From Gymnogyps californianus (Eukaryota; Chordata; Aves; Accipitriformes; Cathartidae): a stretch of 64,000 bases of DNA. Position numbers and translations under genes: made by a program. The number at the start of each line of letters is the position of its first letter. Positions within the stretch are counted from its first letter, which is position 1. The stretch spans positions 1,724,368-1,788,367 of the forward strand of contig NC_059481.1 of the NCBI RefSeq assembly GCF_018139145.2. Reading direction: 5' to 3'. Under the pieces are notes generated by a model. It ran no database searches, was not told the origin of the DNA, and saw only the letters and a list, made by a program, of their open reading frames with translations. Below, one piece after another: positions 35,250-48,008 of the stretch.

Positions 35250-38200
35250 ACATGCTGTATCTCTGTCCTTTCTGTGTGACTGATGATGTGCCTATCATCT
35301 GGCTATATACCTTTCTGCTAAAAAAAGTCTCATTTTGGAACTCTATAATTGGTCAGCTTGCTTTTACAAGAGTAGTGTTATGACTTAAATTTGTGAAGGG
35401 TCAGTTTTATTGCAACTGAATTTACCCATGTAATGAACTCTGCCACAAATGTTGAATTTTATGGGATAGAAAAACTAGTGTAAACATGTTTTTAAAATAA
35501 GATTCTTAAAAACATTGCAGTATGTTTATAGTGGTGTTTGTTATGTGCATCTTTTCCTTACCTTTCTACTGTTCTCATTTTTTTTCCACTGGTATCCTGA
35601 AAGATCAATAAAATCCTCATTTATAAATTGCTATGGTTGTTGTATTTTTATGTATTGTGGATCAATAGTGTGATTGGACAGGGGTTGCTTTACTAGTGTA
35701 GGAAACCAGAGGAGTGAAAGAGGCTGTACAATTAGCTATGCTGAGTGTACAGAATTAACCGATTGTCTTAATCTTTCAGCATTAGTTCCCTAAATTAGGG
35801 ACCCTCAAATTGAATGCTGAAACGCGTATTCTTTTGCCCTCTCCCCTTCCTTCTTTCCTCTCACTCCCCCCAAGGCAGTTCGGAGGTGCCAGCAGAGGTT
35901 GCTGGTAGTTACTTTTTCTCCAAGAGCTATTGAGCTAAAGAACAAAACCCACTTCTGGCTGTGGAAGTCCCTCAATTGCAAGTGGCGAGATGCTCAGAGG
36001 CTGAATTTGGGGAAGTTTTGCCGTATATTTGTTCTGCTCTTAGGTGCTCCCTAGCATCTGCTCTTGACTACTGTGACAAGGCACCGAGTTAAAAGGATTC
36101 TTTTTGCTCTGATCTGATGCGGCTGTTCTTCTATTTCCAGGTCCTCTTAGTCCTTGCTTGATCTAACATTAAAGGTATTTGTTAAGAATTTTTTCCCCTT
36201 TTATGAAGCATGACAGAAGTTTCTCTCTTTAGAAAGACACTGGAAATGATGTTCAGCAACTTTCAGTTTGGTTCTTGCTTGCATCTTTTTTTTTTTTTTT
36301 AAATGTTCAACCCTTTTTTCACTTTAAGCTTCCCATAGAAACCAGGTTTCTTCTTTTCCTCCTCATGTACCTTCCTGTTTGCCATTTTTGACCGTTGCCT
36401 GTGATTGGAGCACCCCTGACTTTATAACAGCGTTCCGCCTTGCCCTTCACACTTCTCCTGCGAGCATCCTTTGTAATCTTTGTAATCACCCTGAAGCAGT
36501 GAATTGAATAGGTGGGCTGCGTGCAGGGAGATCGTTCACTGAAGTGCAACTCTTGTCTCACTTAAAGCGCATCTTTAAATGAATTTGCTACAGTGAATAT
36601 GTTCTGTTGGGTGCCCCATAACCTTGTTGGCGTCTGAGAAACAGTAATATTACTTTACCCTTCATGCAGAGTTCTTGGATACCACAGTGTGTTTACTACT
36701 TGGAAAATATTTAAGTAATTGGTTTCAGCAAATAATTCTCTTGTGATGTGTGGGGATTTTTTTCTGTATTTATCTTCTAAACCATTTTTGAAGTACCAGT
36801 CTGGCAAAAAAAAAAAAAAAAAAAGACTGAGGCAAGGGATCTGCTCCCTGATTATCTGGGCTTGGTTTGCAAACCCAGGGAATCTCCATAGGGAGCTAAA
36901 CGGCTTGTCTAGTCCTGGTGAGGGTTTGGGCGAACCAGTTACTCAAGTCTGAGCGCCCCGAGCCCTGGGTGAGCATTGGGTGGTTTGAGCAAAGCCCAAA
37001 CAGGGTGTAAGTAGGGGAAGATGGAGGAATCTTTTGCTAGATGTGTAGCATCTTGCCTGCATTGTGTGCAATATGTATTTTGAGTCTTACAAAGGGGTTT
37101 TCTGGGTTTTTTTTTAACCCTTTGAAAGCCACTGTTTGTTTTTACTGTTGCACATATCTGAAGAGGTAAATTATGTGCCTGAGTGCCCAGAAGACTGGAA
37201 CTCTAGGAAGGGAAATCAATTACTCCAGGAAAAAATGGAAATTCCTCTTCACCTGCTATAATAAACGTAGTATTGTCAGTAGCTAACATATGGTAGCTAT
37301 TTCTGTGGAAAAGTCAAAGTACTATTGTTCACTACGATGAACAGAAATAAATTTTCTTCCTTTTGTAGGTGTCTTTACAGTGCCCTCTAGTAATCTTTTG
37401 TAGAAATGCTCGATGTATCTTTTCTCAGACCAATTTGATAAAGTAATGAAAATGGTCACTGGACGAATTAAAAATAAATAATTGAACTCCGGTCCCCTGT
37501 AACTCATGTGCTTTCTGAAGGAAGCACTGCTGATACTAAAAATAAGTAAAAATTGCTTGCCAGCCTTTTTCGTACTTGATCAGGAAGAATATGAAAACTG
37601 TAAGCATTCTGAAGTCAGATTACTATAAAAGCTACCAGAACTGACAACTGTAAATTGGGAACTCCAGTAATGGGGTTTCAGCCAGGGCTGTGAAGTTACA
37701 AGCAAAGAAACTAATTTTATCTTTTTGCTTGAAGTATGAGGAAGAAAATTGCAGGGGAATAAGAGCCGTACAAACCATTCAAAAATGAGCTGGAATGGGC
37801 AAAAAAAAAAAAAAATCTCCTGGCACACTGTTAATTTCATATGAAAGGTAATCACTTTGGCTTATTTTGACAGATGAGAAAAGAGAAGTTTGACATTGGA
37901 TGAAGGCTTTGTTAGGGGGTAGAGTACATGTCGGTTTTTGTAGTGCTTGCTACCCTGATGACAGTCATCACCCTGAAAGCATCTTAGCTCTGCTGTTAGA
38001 TCATATATTGAACAACAAATCCCAAGAGACTTTGATTAAGGTAACTTCCGTGCCTGGAGTTTAAGTTAAAAAGGTTTTACCTTATTATCATTGTAGCTTA
38101 TTTCTGTCATTAATAACACTAGAAAGGGGATATCATATTCAAGTATGTTTTGTTCTTTGTATCAGTGAAACACGGTACCATTTTAAAATCCTATGCAAAC

Positions 38201-41200
38201 TTAAAGGGTTTTGTCAGTTAAAGAGATTGGCTATTTGAATGAAAAATGGTATTTTTCTGAAATGGGAGAAATGGCTTTGGTAATTCCACAAAAAAAGGAA
38301 AAGGTGGATAAAATGCTTTAAGCTCTCCTTCTGAAATGGTTATGAAAAGAAATTTTGCAGTTAGGATATTCAGAGTAGTTCCTTCATTGACTTAACCCGA
38401 ATATATGGCGTTAGATGGTCTGACTTGCTTCTCCTTTGATTTATAAAAGCAAAATCTCTTTGAAAGCATGTTCCTTGCAGAAGGTGAGAGGTTTGTGGGA
38501 CTCAGTTCCTAGATGTGGGTTCTATAAAACCCAAGGGTTATTTTTAAGCGACCTGAAAGAAATCCAAATTTTTGGTCTTAGTGGTTGTAAAGGATTCTTT
38601 TCCCTTTCATACCAGGAGGAATAAAAAGTCTAACAGAACTTGTTTTTGAAGCACAGCTGGTAGACAGTTTTCTGCGTTTGAGTGTAGGTTTAAGGCAGAT
38701 GAAGAAATCGTTGTGAGAAGGTAACCGTCTAACAGTGGGACTGGGGGCTGGACAAGAGAGGAACATCTCCTTGGCGGGGATTTCTTTCGGGACAAGTTGC
38801 ACAAGAGTACTACGAGAAACTGTTATAGTGAATCGTGCTTTAGGGGAAACTGCGGCAAGAGGAGTTTGTGCCCTCTTTTCTCCTTTGGTTTTCCAAGCTT
38901 AATGGAGCTGCAGCCCCTTAGTAAAGGGGCATAAGGGTTGTGACTCAGCGTGGCAGCACTTGTTAGCTGCCTGTTTAAGGGAGCCATTGTCACAGAACTT
39001 TTGACAATTAAGCAGCAACACTGTAAATAATAAAGTTGCTTCCATGCGTTCAAAATTCAGGTAAAAATTTCTAACTCCCTAGAGGTGTTAGAAAGGCCAT
39101 GCAACTAACCACCAGACATAAATGTATCTCCTAAGATGTTTGATATTTGAGATTACAGTCTGTGTTTGGATTTTGCTCTTGATCGTTACCTTGTTTTCCT
39201 TCCCATTATTTAATAATATATGAGGAGATGGTATAACTTACAGAAAGAGTGGTTAGAGTAAATGTATGGATGCTTACTTCTCAGTGTTTTACTGCAGGCA
39301 CACTGTACACTATTTGGATACTTTTTTTTCTTAATTCTGTTTCTGCATACTTTTTTTTAATGGGCTAATTTTTTTTTTAATATAGTTTTGTGCTTGAGGT
39401 CTGTCAGGAAGGTCAGTTAAGATTAAACCAACAATAATTTGTTACTAACGAGTGAAAGGTAACTGTAAGTATAGACAAAGCTGTAAAAGCGTGGTTGCAA
39501 AATGTGGCTGGCTTTGCTTGAATTTGTTCTTTGTTTATTGACTATGCTGTCTGAAAGGCAAGGATACTCCTAAGTTACTGAATGCAAAATCTTGAAACAT
39601 ACATTGTTTCTTTCTGTGTTATAGTGATTCCTATGATGATGACGAGTATCTTGACTTCTGTGTTCTTGTTAGCACATGGTGTCAAAAACCTTCTCAACTC
39701 AGTAACATAAAACCATTGGAGAATAATATGCAAAAACACTTACCTTTTTCACAACTTTGTATTTCTAGATGGATGCCTTGTGAAAAACACGGGAACAAGA
39801 AGGCAGAGCCAAGTTCCTTATAACTAGAAGCTGCCATCTGTGTGTTGATGACAGCCTGCGCGTAGGCCTGTTGGTATTCAGATAGGTGCTCTTCACAATG
39901 GACCATAAAGAATAATTTCTCTAAACTTACCATTTTATTGAGGAGAATGATCGAGGGTACAGGTTTTCTGGTGGTATCCTAGGCTGTTAATATTCCCTCA
40001 GTATTGTCTGCTTGGCCTGTATTGTAAGAAGGCACCTGCGCACAGGATTGACGACTAAAGAGAAGGACAAAAGCATCCGGCTTTATGCCGCTCTCTTTCA
40101 GGAGAATTTGCCTGAACAAGCCATTTTCTTCCTGTCTTTCTGCAGCAGAGAAGCAACCCCTTTTTAGTAAAGGGGGAGAGGGGCTCTGTATGGGTTGTTT
40201 CCCCTTATCACAAAGAAAAGGATGTGTCTCCCTTATGGATCTCAGAACATAGCCCCTTCCATTGTGGGCCGGGACGAATCTGAGCCACCTTATTGTTCTT
40301 CAGACATCGCTGCTAGCCGACAATGCTTGATGACGCTGGGGCGAAGACGAGTTACTCTTTTTGATGAATATCTTTGTTATAGTGTATTAAATCATAAAAA
40401 GAGGAAATCTGCTTGTGCTGAAGGAGAAAGGAATCTACTAAGTCTAGGAAAGTCTAGATTTATACATGGCATTACTTATCTTATAATGTTACATCACTTG
40501 CTCTCCTAGGTTCCACTGTCAGCCTACCACTGGAATTATTAAAGTACCAGCAGGATTTATATTGTACATCTGCAGTCAGGGATAGCTCTTACACTTTTTC
40601 CTTTTTTTACCTTGATGCTTAAGTGCAATAGCATTTTTGTCTCATAACTTATGGATTGTAGAGTCTTTGCAAAGAAAGAAATGAAATGGGATTTAGAGAA
40701 TGCAGTTTAGAGAATTTGGCCTTTTTTTCAGTACGAGTGAACTTGCCAGCCACTATGTATACGATTGGGCTTTGGATGTGCTTTAAAAAAAATAAAATCC
40801 TAAAGATCTTTGGTTGGCTGATGTATATTGCCATCATATGCAGTTTAATTTGGTCAGGTGGTGTATATTCCCTAGGAGGAGAAAAATGTAATATTAAGCA
40901 GAAAATATATCTTTGTCTAAACATTCGTTCTGCTCTGGTATATTGTAATATCATATACAAATTTTGCCTATTGGGTAATGCAGAATGTTTCCAATGTTGT
41001 CAAGGAAAAAAAATTAATAGCCTGCTAATACTTACATTTTATTTAGAGATGAATGAATGTGGCACTTTATGCATATAGATAATGCGCTCCTTGGCAATGA
41101 GTATTTTAACAAGACCACAAAACAAGTTCATTGTGAGCTCTTGCTGGCAGCTTGCAAAGAATAGTGTTTGTAACATCTTGAATTAAAATACATTTGGCTA

Positions 41201-43215
41201 ATTCTTGAAGACAGCTTTTTTAAATGATCTAGGTTAGGAAGGGCATGACATACTGTTTTTAGGACTACAAGGGCCATTGGGAATGTTCATTAAATTCTGG
41301 TGAAAAGCCTTTTAAAAGTTCAATCCTGCAGCAAGAGAGCTTGGATCTTTTATCATTGACTTGCAATACATGAAAAGGGGCTTTATAATAGTTCCTGCCA
41401 GTCTGATTAGGATTTTGTCCAATGCTTCTATTTTAAACATCAATTTTCAAGGGTGTTACATATGTACTCTTCACTTGCTTTGGAGTCTAACTTAAATGGA
41501 CGAGTATCATCCCCCGCTATTGACACATCTTTCCTCAACACGTAAAAGGAAGTGAGCTTTCTTCATCAGAGCCCTGCATGACTCCTTCGAACGACTGAAT
41601 CCTTGGGTGCTACTAATCTAAAGTCAGGTACTTTTGATGAAAGATGGGTTTGGTTGCTTTAATTTATCATTCTGTTTGGAAAAAGTGATTCTGAAACTAT
41701 ACCTGTGCTTCACATTTTCTTTCTGGATGGTTATTGCATTTGGTCCTTGTAAAATGGAATGCAGTTTCCTTCCAAAAGTTATGTGAAATCTGGTATTAAA
41801 GTCCTCTGCTTTGAATGCAGTTGATGGTCATCATCAGGAAAACATCACTACCGAATAGTTTTGGTGGCAACAGTGGATTAAAGTTGAATCTATAGCACTG
41901 GTAGTAGGGAAATCTTCTGAAGCATGTTGCCATGCGCTGGTTTGAGGTAATTTATATGTACTAAGTAGAACTGAGATCAGAGTGGTTTTGTCTGAAGTTA
42001 TTTTCCTAAACGCCATAATTTCTGAAGAGCTTGTGTCAGGCAGTTGTTAAAGCACACATTTAAATGATTTCAGTTTGATATTGGAATGCTTGTGTCTTTC
42101 ACAAATTAACTGGATAACGAAGGGAAGCTTCTTCCTACTTGTGCAGCTGGTTTGCATTTACTATTCTAGGCATTTCCTCACCTGAAGCCTTGCTAAAGAG
42201 GTACCACTGTACAAAAAGCGATGCAGCTAGCAGAACGTACAAAAAATGAAAGTAATCCTTCTGTAGGCATGGTAGCAGTGAAAAGAAGGCTAAAGGAAGT
42301 TTTGGATTTCTTTTTTCCACTGAGGTATGCCGCCCTTTGAAAATGCAGCATTTGGAAAGAGCGATTGATGAGCTTTCTGTCTTACCTAGCTGCTTTCATA
42401 TTTCCTGTAGCTGGAAAGCGTTATATTAAAACTTCCTTCTTTTGAGTTTAAAAGCCTTTTCATGGTCTTTGGGGAAGCATGCTGTTAAGGAGAAGTTCAG
42501 GCAGATTCATCTTAACTTTGTGAACTCGGTGTCATATCTCAAATGTGCTCTCTTCGGTCCTTTTTCAGTGAGAAGAGTTGCATGCTTATGGTCCTTTGTC
42601 CTAATACCGAGAGGATAAGAGGTCGGCTAGGCTTGGCAAAGGACAGCCTTAAAAGTACTTCATTGTTAAGTATTTTCAAATCAGTTCTGTGTGATGAGTT
42701 TTATCGTGGCTGAAACAATCTCAGAACTGTGGGTTAATTTTGAGAGTTTGAGGAGAGGTGAGCTACAAGGAGGACTAGAAAAACCCAAAATATTTTAAAT
42801 GGGAGGAGAGAAGGAGCTAGGGATGTATAAAAGTAGTCAGCTTGGCTTCAGTTCCTGGAAAAATTGAGGGGTAAGTGAACAAACTTTTTTCTAACTTCTT
42901 CTGGAAGGTAATGTGGGTAGGAGGGTTAATTGAAATGGAATTGTCAAGGAAATATTTTTCAGACCATTCTCATTTCCTTAGTAGTTTAAAAAGTTTCATA
43001 GAAAAAAAATAACTTCACTTATTCTTTCCTCAACCACTACCATCCCGTTACACTCTTGTAAGGAAATAGGGAAACATGGTCTTAACTGACATAGGATGGC
43101 TATGAAAAGGGATGGGTAAGTGTTGAGAGAAGTAGTAAAGACAATGATATTGAAGGCTGCTTTGTGGGGGATTTTGCCCTTGTGTATTCTGAATACACTT
43201 GTATTAGATGTCTTT
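35250..43215. other. Long intronic stretch, no confirmed gene
   Basis: T and A runs occur at 36286-36300, 36806-36824 (19 A) and 37801-37814. A perfect TGACTCAGC (NF-E2/ARE type) lies at 38941-38949. A minus-strand frame ending at a strong donor near 39744 is described under the findings. The 130-codon frame at 40686-41078 has no recognised domain and no splice context. Confidence 0.5.
36806..36824 (+). repeat. Poly(A) run, 19 bp
   Basis: An uninterrupted A run precedes gactgaggcaaggg. The more GC-rich 180 bp to its right resemble no repeat I know. Confidence 0.85.
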
Positions 43216-43221
43216 CACTCA

Positions 43222-43978
43222 CAGCCTGGATGACAGAGTATGCTATATTTGTTAAATTTTCACACGACTTAAAGCTGGAAGAGGGAGGACAAGGTTAGAG
43301 TTCAAAATTGGTAAACTTTTTTGGAAGGAGGAAAAATTTGGAGGAGCCAAGTGAAAGTTAATACAGTTAGGCAGGAGTAATCAGTTAGTCAAACATTAAA
43401 TGGAAAAGAACAAGCCTTACGGCAGTTTCCGAGAAAAGGATCTAGGGATTACGGTGGTGAAGGGATTACAGATCAATGTAGTCGGTAGTGTTATGCTTCT
43501 GTGCTAAAACCTAGTGCCTGTATGTTGGGAGGGATGAAGAAGGGAGTTGTAGAGCTTCCAGAACATGTGAAGTGACACCGTACCTGCACCCTGACACTGA
43601 TCTTGTCTCTGCTGGAGCACACCATCATGTTTTGGGCTCAGCACTTCAGGAAGAACATGGGCTGATTGGAAGGAGTTCAGAGAGTTGATTATCAGAGCCC
43701 TACTATCTACCTAGTACTAGGTTTTCTACCTAGTACTAAACTAGAAATGCTAAGCCTAAAGAAAAGGCTAGAGAAGGATTTATGTTCTCAAATATGTAGA
43801 AGACTGCTGGGAAAGATGAACAGCCTGTTCTCCATGCCCATGTGAGTGGCAAGAAGAAATGTGCTTAAATCATAGCAATACTGCTTGATAGTCCTAATAA
43901 TACAGAGTATGAAGCACTGGAACTGAATGCCTGTAGGAGTTGCTGGGTCCCTATCACTGGTCTTCAAGAGTAGATGGG
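43222..43978 (+). mobile_element. Very old CR1 LINE fragment, sense
   Basis: It follows the order of an old amniote CR1 from the reverse-transcriptase catalytic region to the 3' UTR. The block agagtatgctatatttgtta then ttcacacgacttaaagctgg stands where 'FADDTKL' is encoded. It is followed by gttagagttcaaaattgg, gaaaaggatctagggattac (the KDLG-V block), ttgggctcagcacttcagga, aagaaaaggctagag, and finally gtccctatcactggtcttca. Stops and indels are everywhere. The 196-codon minus-strand frame at 43788-44378 overlaps it by chance. A 19-bp tandem duplication lies inside (43706-43738). Confidence 0.75.
43706..43738. repeat. 19-bp partial tandem duplication
   Basis: tctacctagtacta occurs at 43706-43719 and again at 43725-43738, with a 19-bp period. 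It probably arose by slippage within the CR1 relic. Confidence 0.85.
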
Positions 43979-43984
43979 GCGGGG

Positions 43985-46900
43985 GCAGGGAAATACTTGT
44001 TGGGAATGAGCAAGATTTAACTGTTCCTGTTTCTGAGCAGGAAGATAGACTTGTCTTGCTTTTATATAAGTTTCTTGGGCCAACATTAACACAAATCCAG
44101 CCACTGTTGTATACATACCTATGTACGTACATCCGCCTCCCGTAAGTACGTGGAAGGAAGAAGGACCAATTCTGTCCTAATAATGTGGTGTCATTTAACT
44201 GAATAATCAGTAGGTTGGTGGAGTGGGAGAAATGGCTTGTTGACAGAAATAGAAGTTTATTAAGGTTTTGTATGTACAAAGCCTTTTCATGCTGAATCGA
44301 GGCTATGAACTCAGTTGGCTGGAGTGTGGATGCAGCCCACCAGCACTTGTCCAGAGTGCCACTAACTCTGAATTGCAAAACCTTTCTGAGAGTGCGGGCT
44401 AGAAAAAGGTCTCAATTGCAGTTTAACTTCCTTCAAGATGGGTCATAGTTATTTAACAACCCTTTGATTTTTTTTTTTTATCCACTGCTTCTGTGCAGGA
44501 GCATGGTAGTATCCTGAGTTGAAGCAGGCTGTGCTGTCTTCACAGGACTCTTGGGAAGAGCTTTTTTTATGTTACCTCTGAAACCTGGCTGAGAATCTGC
44601 TTCCCATTTTTCCTGGAAGTCTCTAATCCCTTCTTTGCTGCTGTTTCTTCTTGGCATGCTCTCTCTTGACATCCTCTGCTCTATGCTCTGCAATGCTATT
44701 TCCTTGGGCACCTTGTTGCTTCCAGGATAAGAACAATCTTATCCCATCAACGGATTTGATCTGCTCCAAGCTGCACCAAAGCCAGACGAGGCAAACAAGA
44801 AGCTGGCCTCCCCTTTTCAAGGGTTTCTTAGGTTTTATTTGAAAAGCCAGAGAAGAAGGGCAGAGAAAAACAAAACTCAAGAGCGTTTGTAGTTTGTTCT
44901 GGTAGGAGTCTGGATCTATATTGGAAAAACTTACAGAAGGTTGTAAATGAGGGAAAAAAGGTTGATAACTTGGATAGAATGCTTTCTCTTGGAAAACCCA
45001 GGGACAGTAAAGCTGAATCTTTAATTTTAAAAAAGACCTTTAGGTTTCTGGAGTGATGGAAGAGATTATACTGATAAACAGGTTAAAGTATTTTCGTGCT
45101 GCTCATGACTCTTGTTTCTTTTCTGCTATTTGGTGTATTAGAGCTGAAACTCGATACTGCGCACACAAAGAATCAAGTACATCTGCACATAGGTGTGATT
45201 ATACAAACCAAAGTAACAGAAGCAGCACCTAGAAATTTTGTAATTCGTTTTTGCGGTTTTTTTGTTGTGTATGTTTGGGATTTTTTTTGGTCTTTTTTTA
45301 TCCTCAGGAAAGACATAATCTCAATGATTTGGATACCAACATAACAGGTCTCCAGTCTGAGGCTGTTACTGTCACTAGGGAAACTTCAGTCTTTCTATAC
45401 TTCTTTTCCTTATTTCCCCTTTGAATTCTTGAAGGTAGAAGAGTATTTGAATGATATAACCTACAAAAGCATAATTTATCTGTTGTTTCTTTCACACCAC
45501 TTCTGCCTTATCTTCAAGTTTCTCTGAATTCTGAGTAGCAAAGACAATAGGCTTTGTGCAGGAAGGCTGGAGTCCCTCTCCAGGGGGAAGCTGAAGTCTC
45601 CTTGGAGATGAGAGACTTTCTGTGCAATTCAGCGATAGAGGGAATCATATCAATTTATTAATTAAGGCTATTTTAGAAGGTAAATCCGATTTAAAAAAAA
45701 AAAAACAAAAAAAAAACAAAACAAGAAAACAACCAAGCAATTGAAGAAGCTAAAATACAGGACAGACGTTCTTTACAAGTAAAGGTCTCCTTCATATTTG
45801 TACTTTTTCTAAAAACACAGGCTTCATAATTATTCTGTGACTTAATGAAACAAGTCTGGTTATTAAATGCATATTCCTCTTCAAGGTGGTCTTAACATAC
45901 TTCAGCATTTCATTATCGACCTTACTGTGAAAGATTAAATAGTTTTGAGATGAGTATTTTCATGACCCTTTCTGAAGAGTTTAGTGTGTGTGGTAGAAGC
46001 TTCATTTTCTATTTGTCAATGCATTTTAACCCTTTTCTGACAATGCCTTTCACAAGTGGCACAGATTGCTTCCACATTCTTAGAAGTGCTTAAAAGGAAA
46101 AACATCTTACTGTATCATGTATTGCTTTCTGCCAGATCAAGTAAACTGGTTCATGGGTAGTTTTGCTACACCAATGTCAGATAAAAATAGTGTAGTATCT
46201 ACCTGTACAGTACAACGGAGAAGAGGTCTTTCTTCCCTGCTTTATTTTATTGTCTGAATATTCATCTTAAAGACTAGATTTAACTGGGAGGCAATGCCCA
46301 GTCCCCCCAAGTTCAAGACACTTTTTCCTGTTAAGAACTGTATACAGGCTTTAAAGACCAACTGTTTTTTCCCATGTTTGCTTTGGAGCACATGCTAACA
46401 GATAGCTTAATGACGGAAACCACTTGCACTGTTTCGGGGGTTGGTTTTTTTGGAAAAAAAAAAATCCCAAACCGAAAAGTGATACCATGATACCAGTGAC
46501 ATCTCCTTTCTGGTCTCTAAACAACCTAGTAGTGTCCTGTAGATGCCCAGTAAAAAAAACCTGTTAGCAAAACTGTAAGGTTTTTTAGTTGATGCTACTG
46601 TTTTTGTTTCCTCAGTGGTTGTATACTGCTGTGTAAAGGGAAATGGAACTTCTTTGCCATAGCTGTTAAAGAACATCCTTGTACAGTATGCTTTGAGCAT
46701 GTGACTTCAAAAAGTTATTTTTAAAATTTTTAGACAAGGATAGTCTGAGTCTGCCACTTCATGCTGAGAATACGTTAGTAGACACAGTGCTTGTAAAATA
46801 GGCTTTATTCATTAGGATTGTCATTTACCTGTTGCGTCTATGGAAAATAGTTATTTTCTAGGCCTTGCAAAAAGAGCTTGTAAGTTTGGCTGTGTGTTTG

Positions 46901-47990
46901 TTTTGAGCTGGCATTTTTAAGTGTTTCCTTTTGCAGCTTGCTTTCTTTCTATAAAGACAGGAGGAATCCTTGCAGCTCTGGGTTGAAGTGACTCGCTTCA
47001 AAAGCCCTATTAACCTTTTAGTCTGTGCACTTTCGTTTTTGGTTTGCTGGTAGACAGCTAGTAGTATTTCAGTTTACATTGCCATGATGTTTTGTACGTG
47101 TATCCCACTCCTAGTCCCCAGGTGGAGGAAAGGTGGAGTTTGTCAGAGTATAGGTGGGGAGCCTTGATGTTGTTTCTAAGGTTGGCTTTAAAAACAAAGA
47201 CCCTATTTTCTCTCAACTCAACGTTATGCTGATTTGGAAAACTGTTCTTCCCTGAAAGAATTTTTCCTCTTTCTGTTTTCTATGGACGATTAAGTTAAGA
47301 CAAGTCACAGTGATATTGGCACACAATCTTTCTGCTTGACCAAATACACCAGAAATACAGTAATTAAAATTCACTTCTTAATGCAAAGTAGATCTTAATT
47401 ATAGAACTCTTTTGGGAATACTTAAAATGGAAAAGTAATCATGGTTATCCTGAACTAGAACGGAAGTAAAAAAATGTTTTATGGCACTAGCAAGATGTGT
47501 TAAGCTCAGAACTGGAGACTCTTTTTCTCTTGAGGGCTGAATTATTCTTCATGGTCCTTAATCTGTGTTATACGAAACAAATTACCGCACTGCTGTGGTA
47601 TGGCACCCATACCACAAAAGGCCAAGAAAAGAGCCTTAAGAGTACCTGTTGTTTGTTGTAAATGTGGTACTCAAGCACATATAGTAGTTTGCTGAAGTTC
47701 TGATGAGGCAGACTTCTGTCTGCAATGGATTGCTTAGGACTATTAACCATATTGATTCCCATGTGAGCAGACGAATATGTTTTAGGGATGAAAACTTCTT
47801 TGAATTTAAGAGTCCATTGGTGTAAATAGTGAAAGCAGAAAATGCTGTCATATAGACCAAACTATTTCTAACATGTTCAGGGAGATGATATTGCAAGTAG
47901 TGATAGCTCTTGTGCATGTTACAAGATTTTGAAATGAGGATGCGTTTTATGTTTAAAAAATGTAGAAGGCTAACCCAAAAATTGTGTGAT
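43985..47990. other. 3' part of intron 1, no gene
   Basis: This is AT-rich with an A-rich simple repeat at 45692-45725. Frames at 44478-44880 are Lys/Gln/Arg-rich on the minus strand without a domain. No second exon lies before the NEO1 acceptor. Confidence 0.55.
45692..45725 (+). repeat. A-rich simple repeat
   Basis: A runs of about 13 and 10, interrupted by single C, then caaaacaag. No retroposon body was recognised upstream. Confidence 0.8.
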
Positions 47991-47991
47991 G

Positions 47992-48008
47992 TGATTTGTG
48001 TTTTACAG
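47992..48008 (+). other. Splice acceptor of NEO1 exon 2
   Basis: A T-rich tract ending in tgttttacag directly precedes the conserved coding sequence. The AG is at 48007-48008. The position is fixed by the onset of neogenin similarity and by the phase-1 match with the donor. The polypyrimidine tract is short and contains G residues, so it is not an especially strong acceptor. Confidence 0.85.

Larger units (their letters stand above)
1..48008 (+). other. Probable NEO1 intron 1 (left boundary not seen)
   Basis: No exon with domain similarity and paired splice sites was found here. The mammalian gene is known to have a very long first intron between the signal-peptide exon and the first Ig exon, so this stretch is inferred to be intron 1. 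Exon 1 would be GC-rich and encode a hydrophobic leader; the islet at 23.6-24.1 kb shows no such leader in the plus-strand frame I examined. The left part could instead lie upstream of the gene if exon 1 was missed. Repeats and possible regulatory sites inside are listed separately. Confidence 0.7.

Noticed and set aside
40686..41078. 130-codon plus-strand frame
   Set aside because: AT-rich sequence with no domain and no exon context.
43788..44378. 196-codon minus-strand frame, among the longest here
   Set aside because: It runs antisense through the end of an old CR1 into unique sequence. There is no domain, splice context or recognised similarity.
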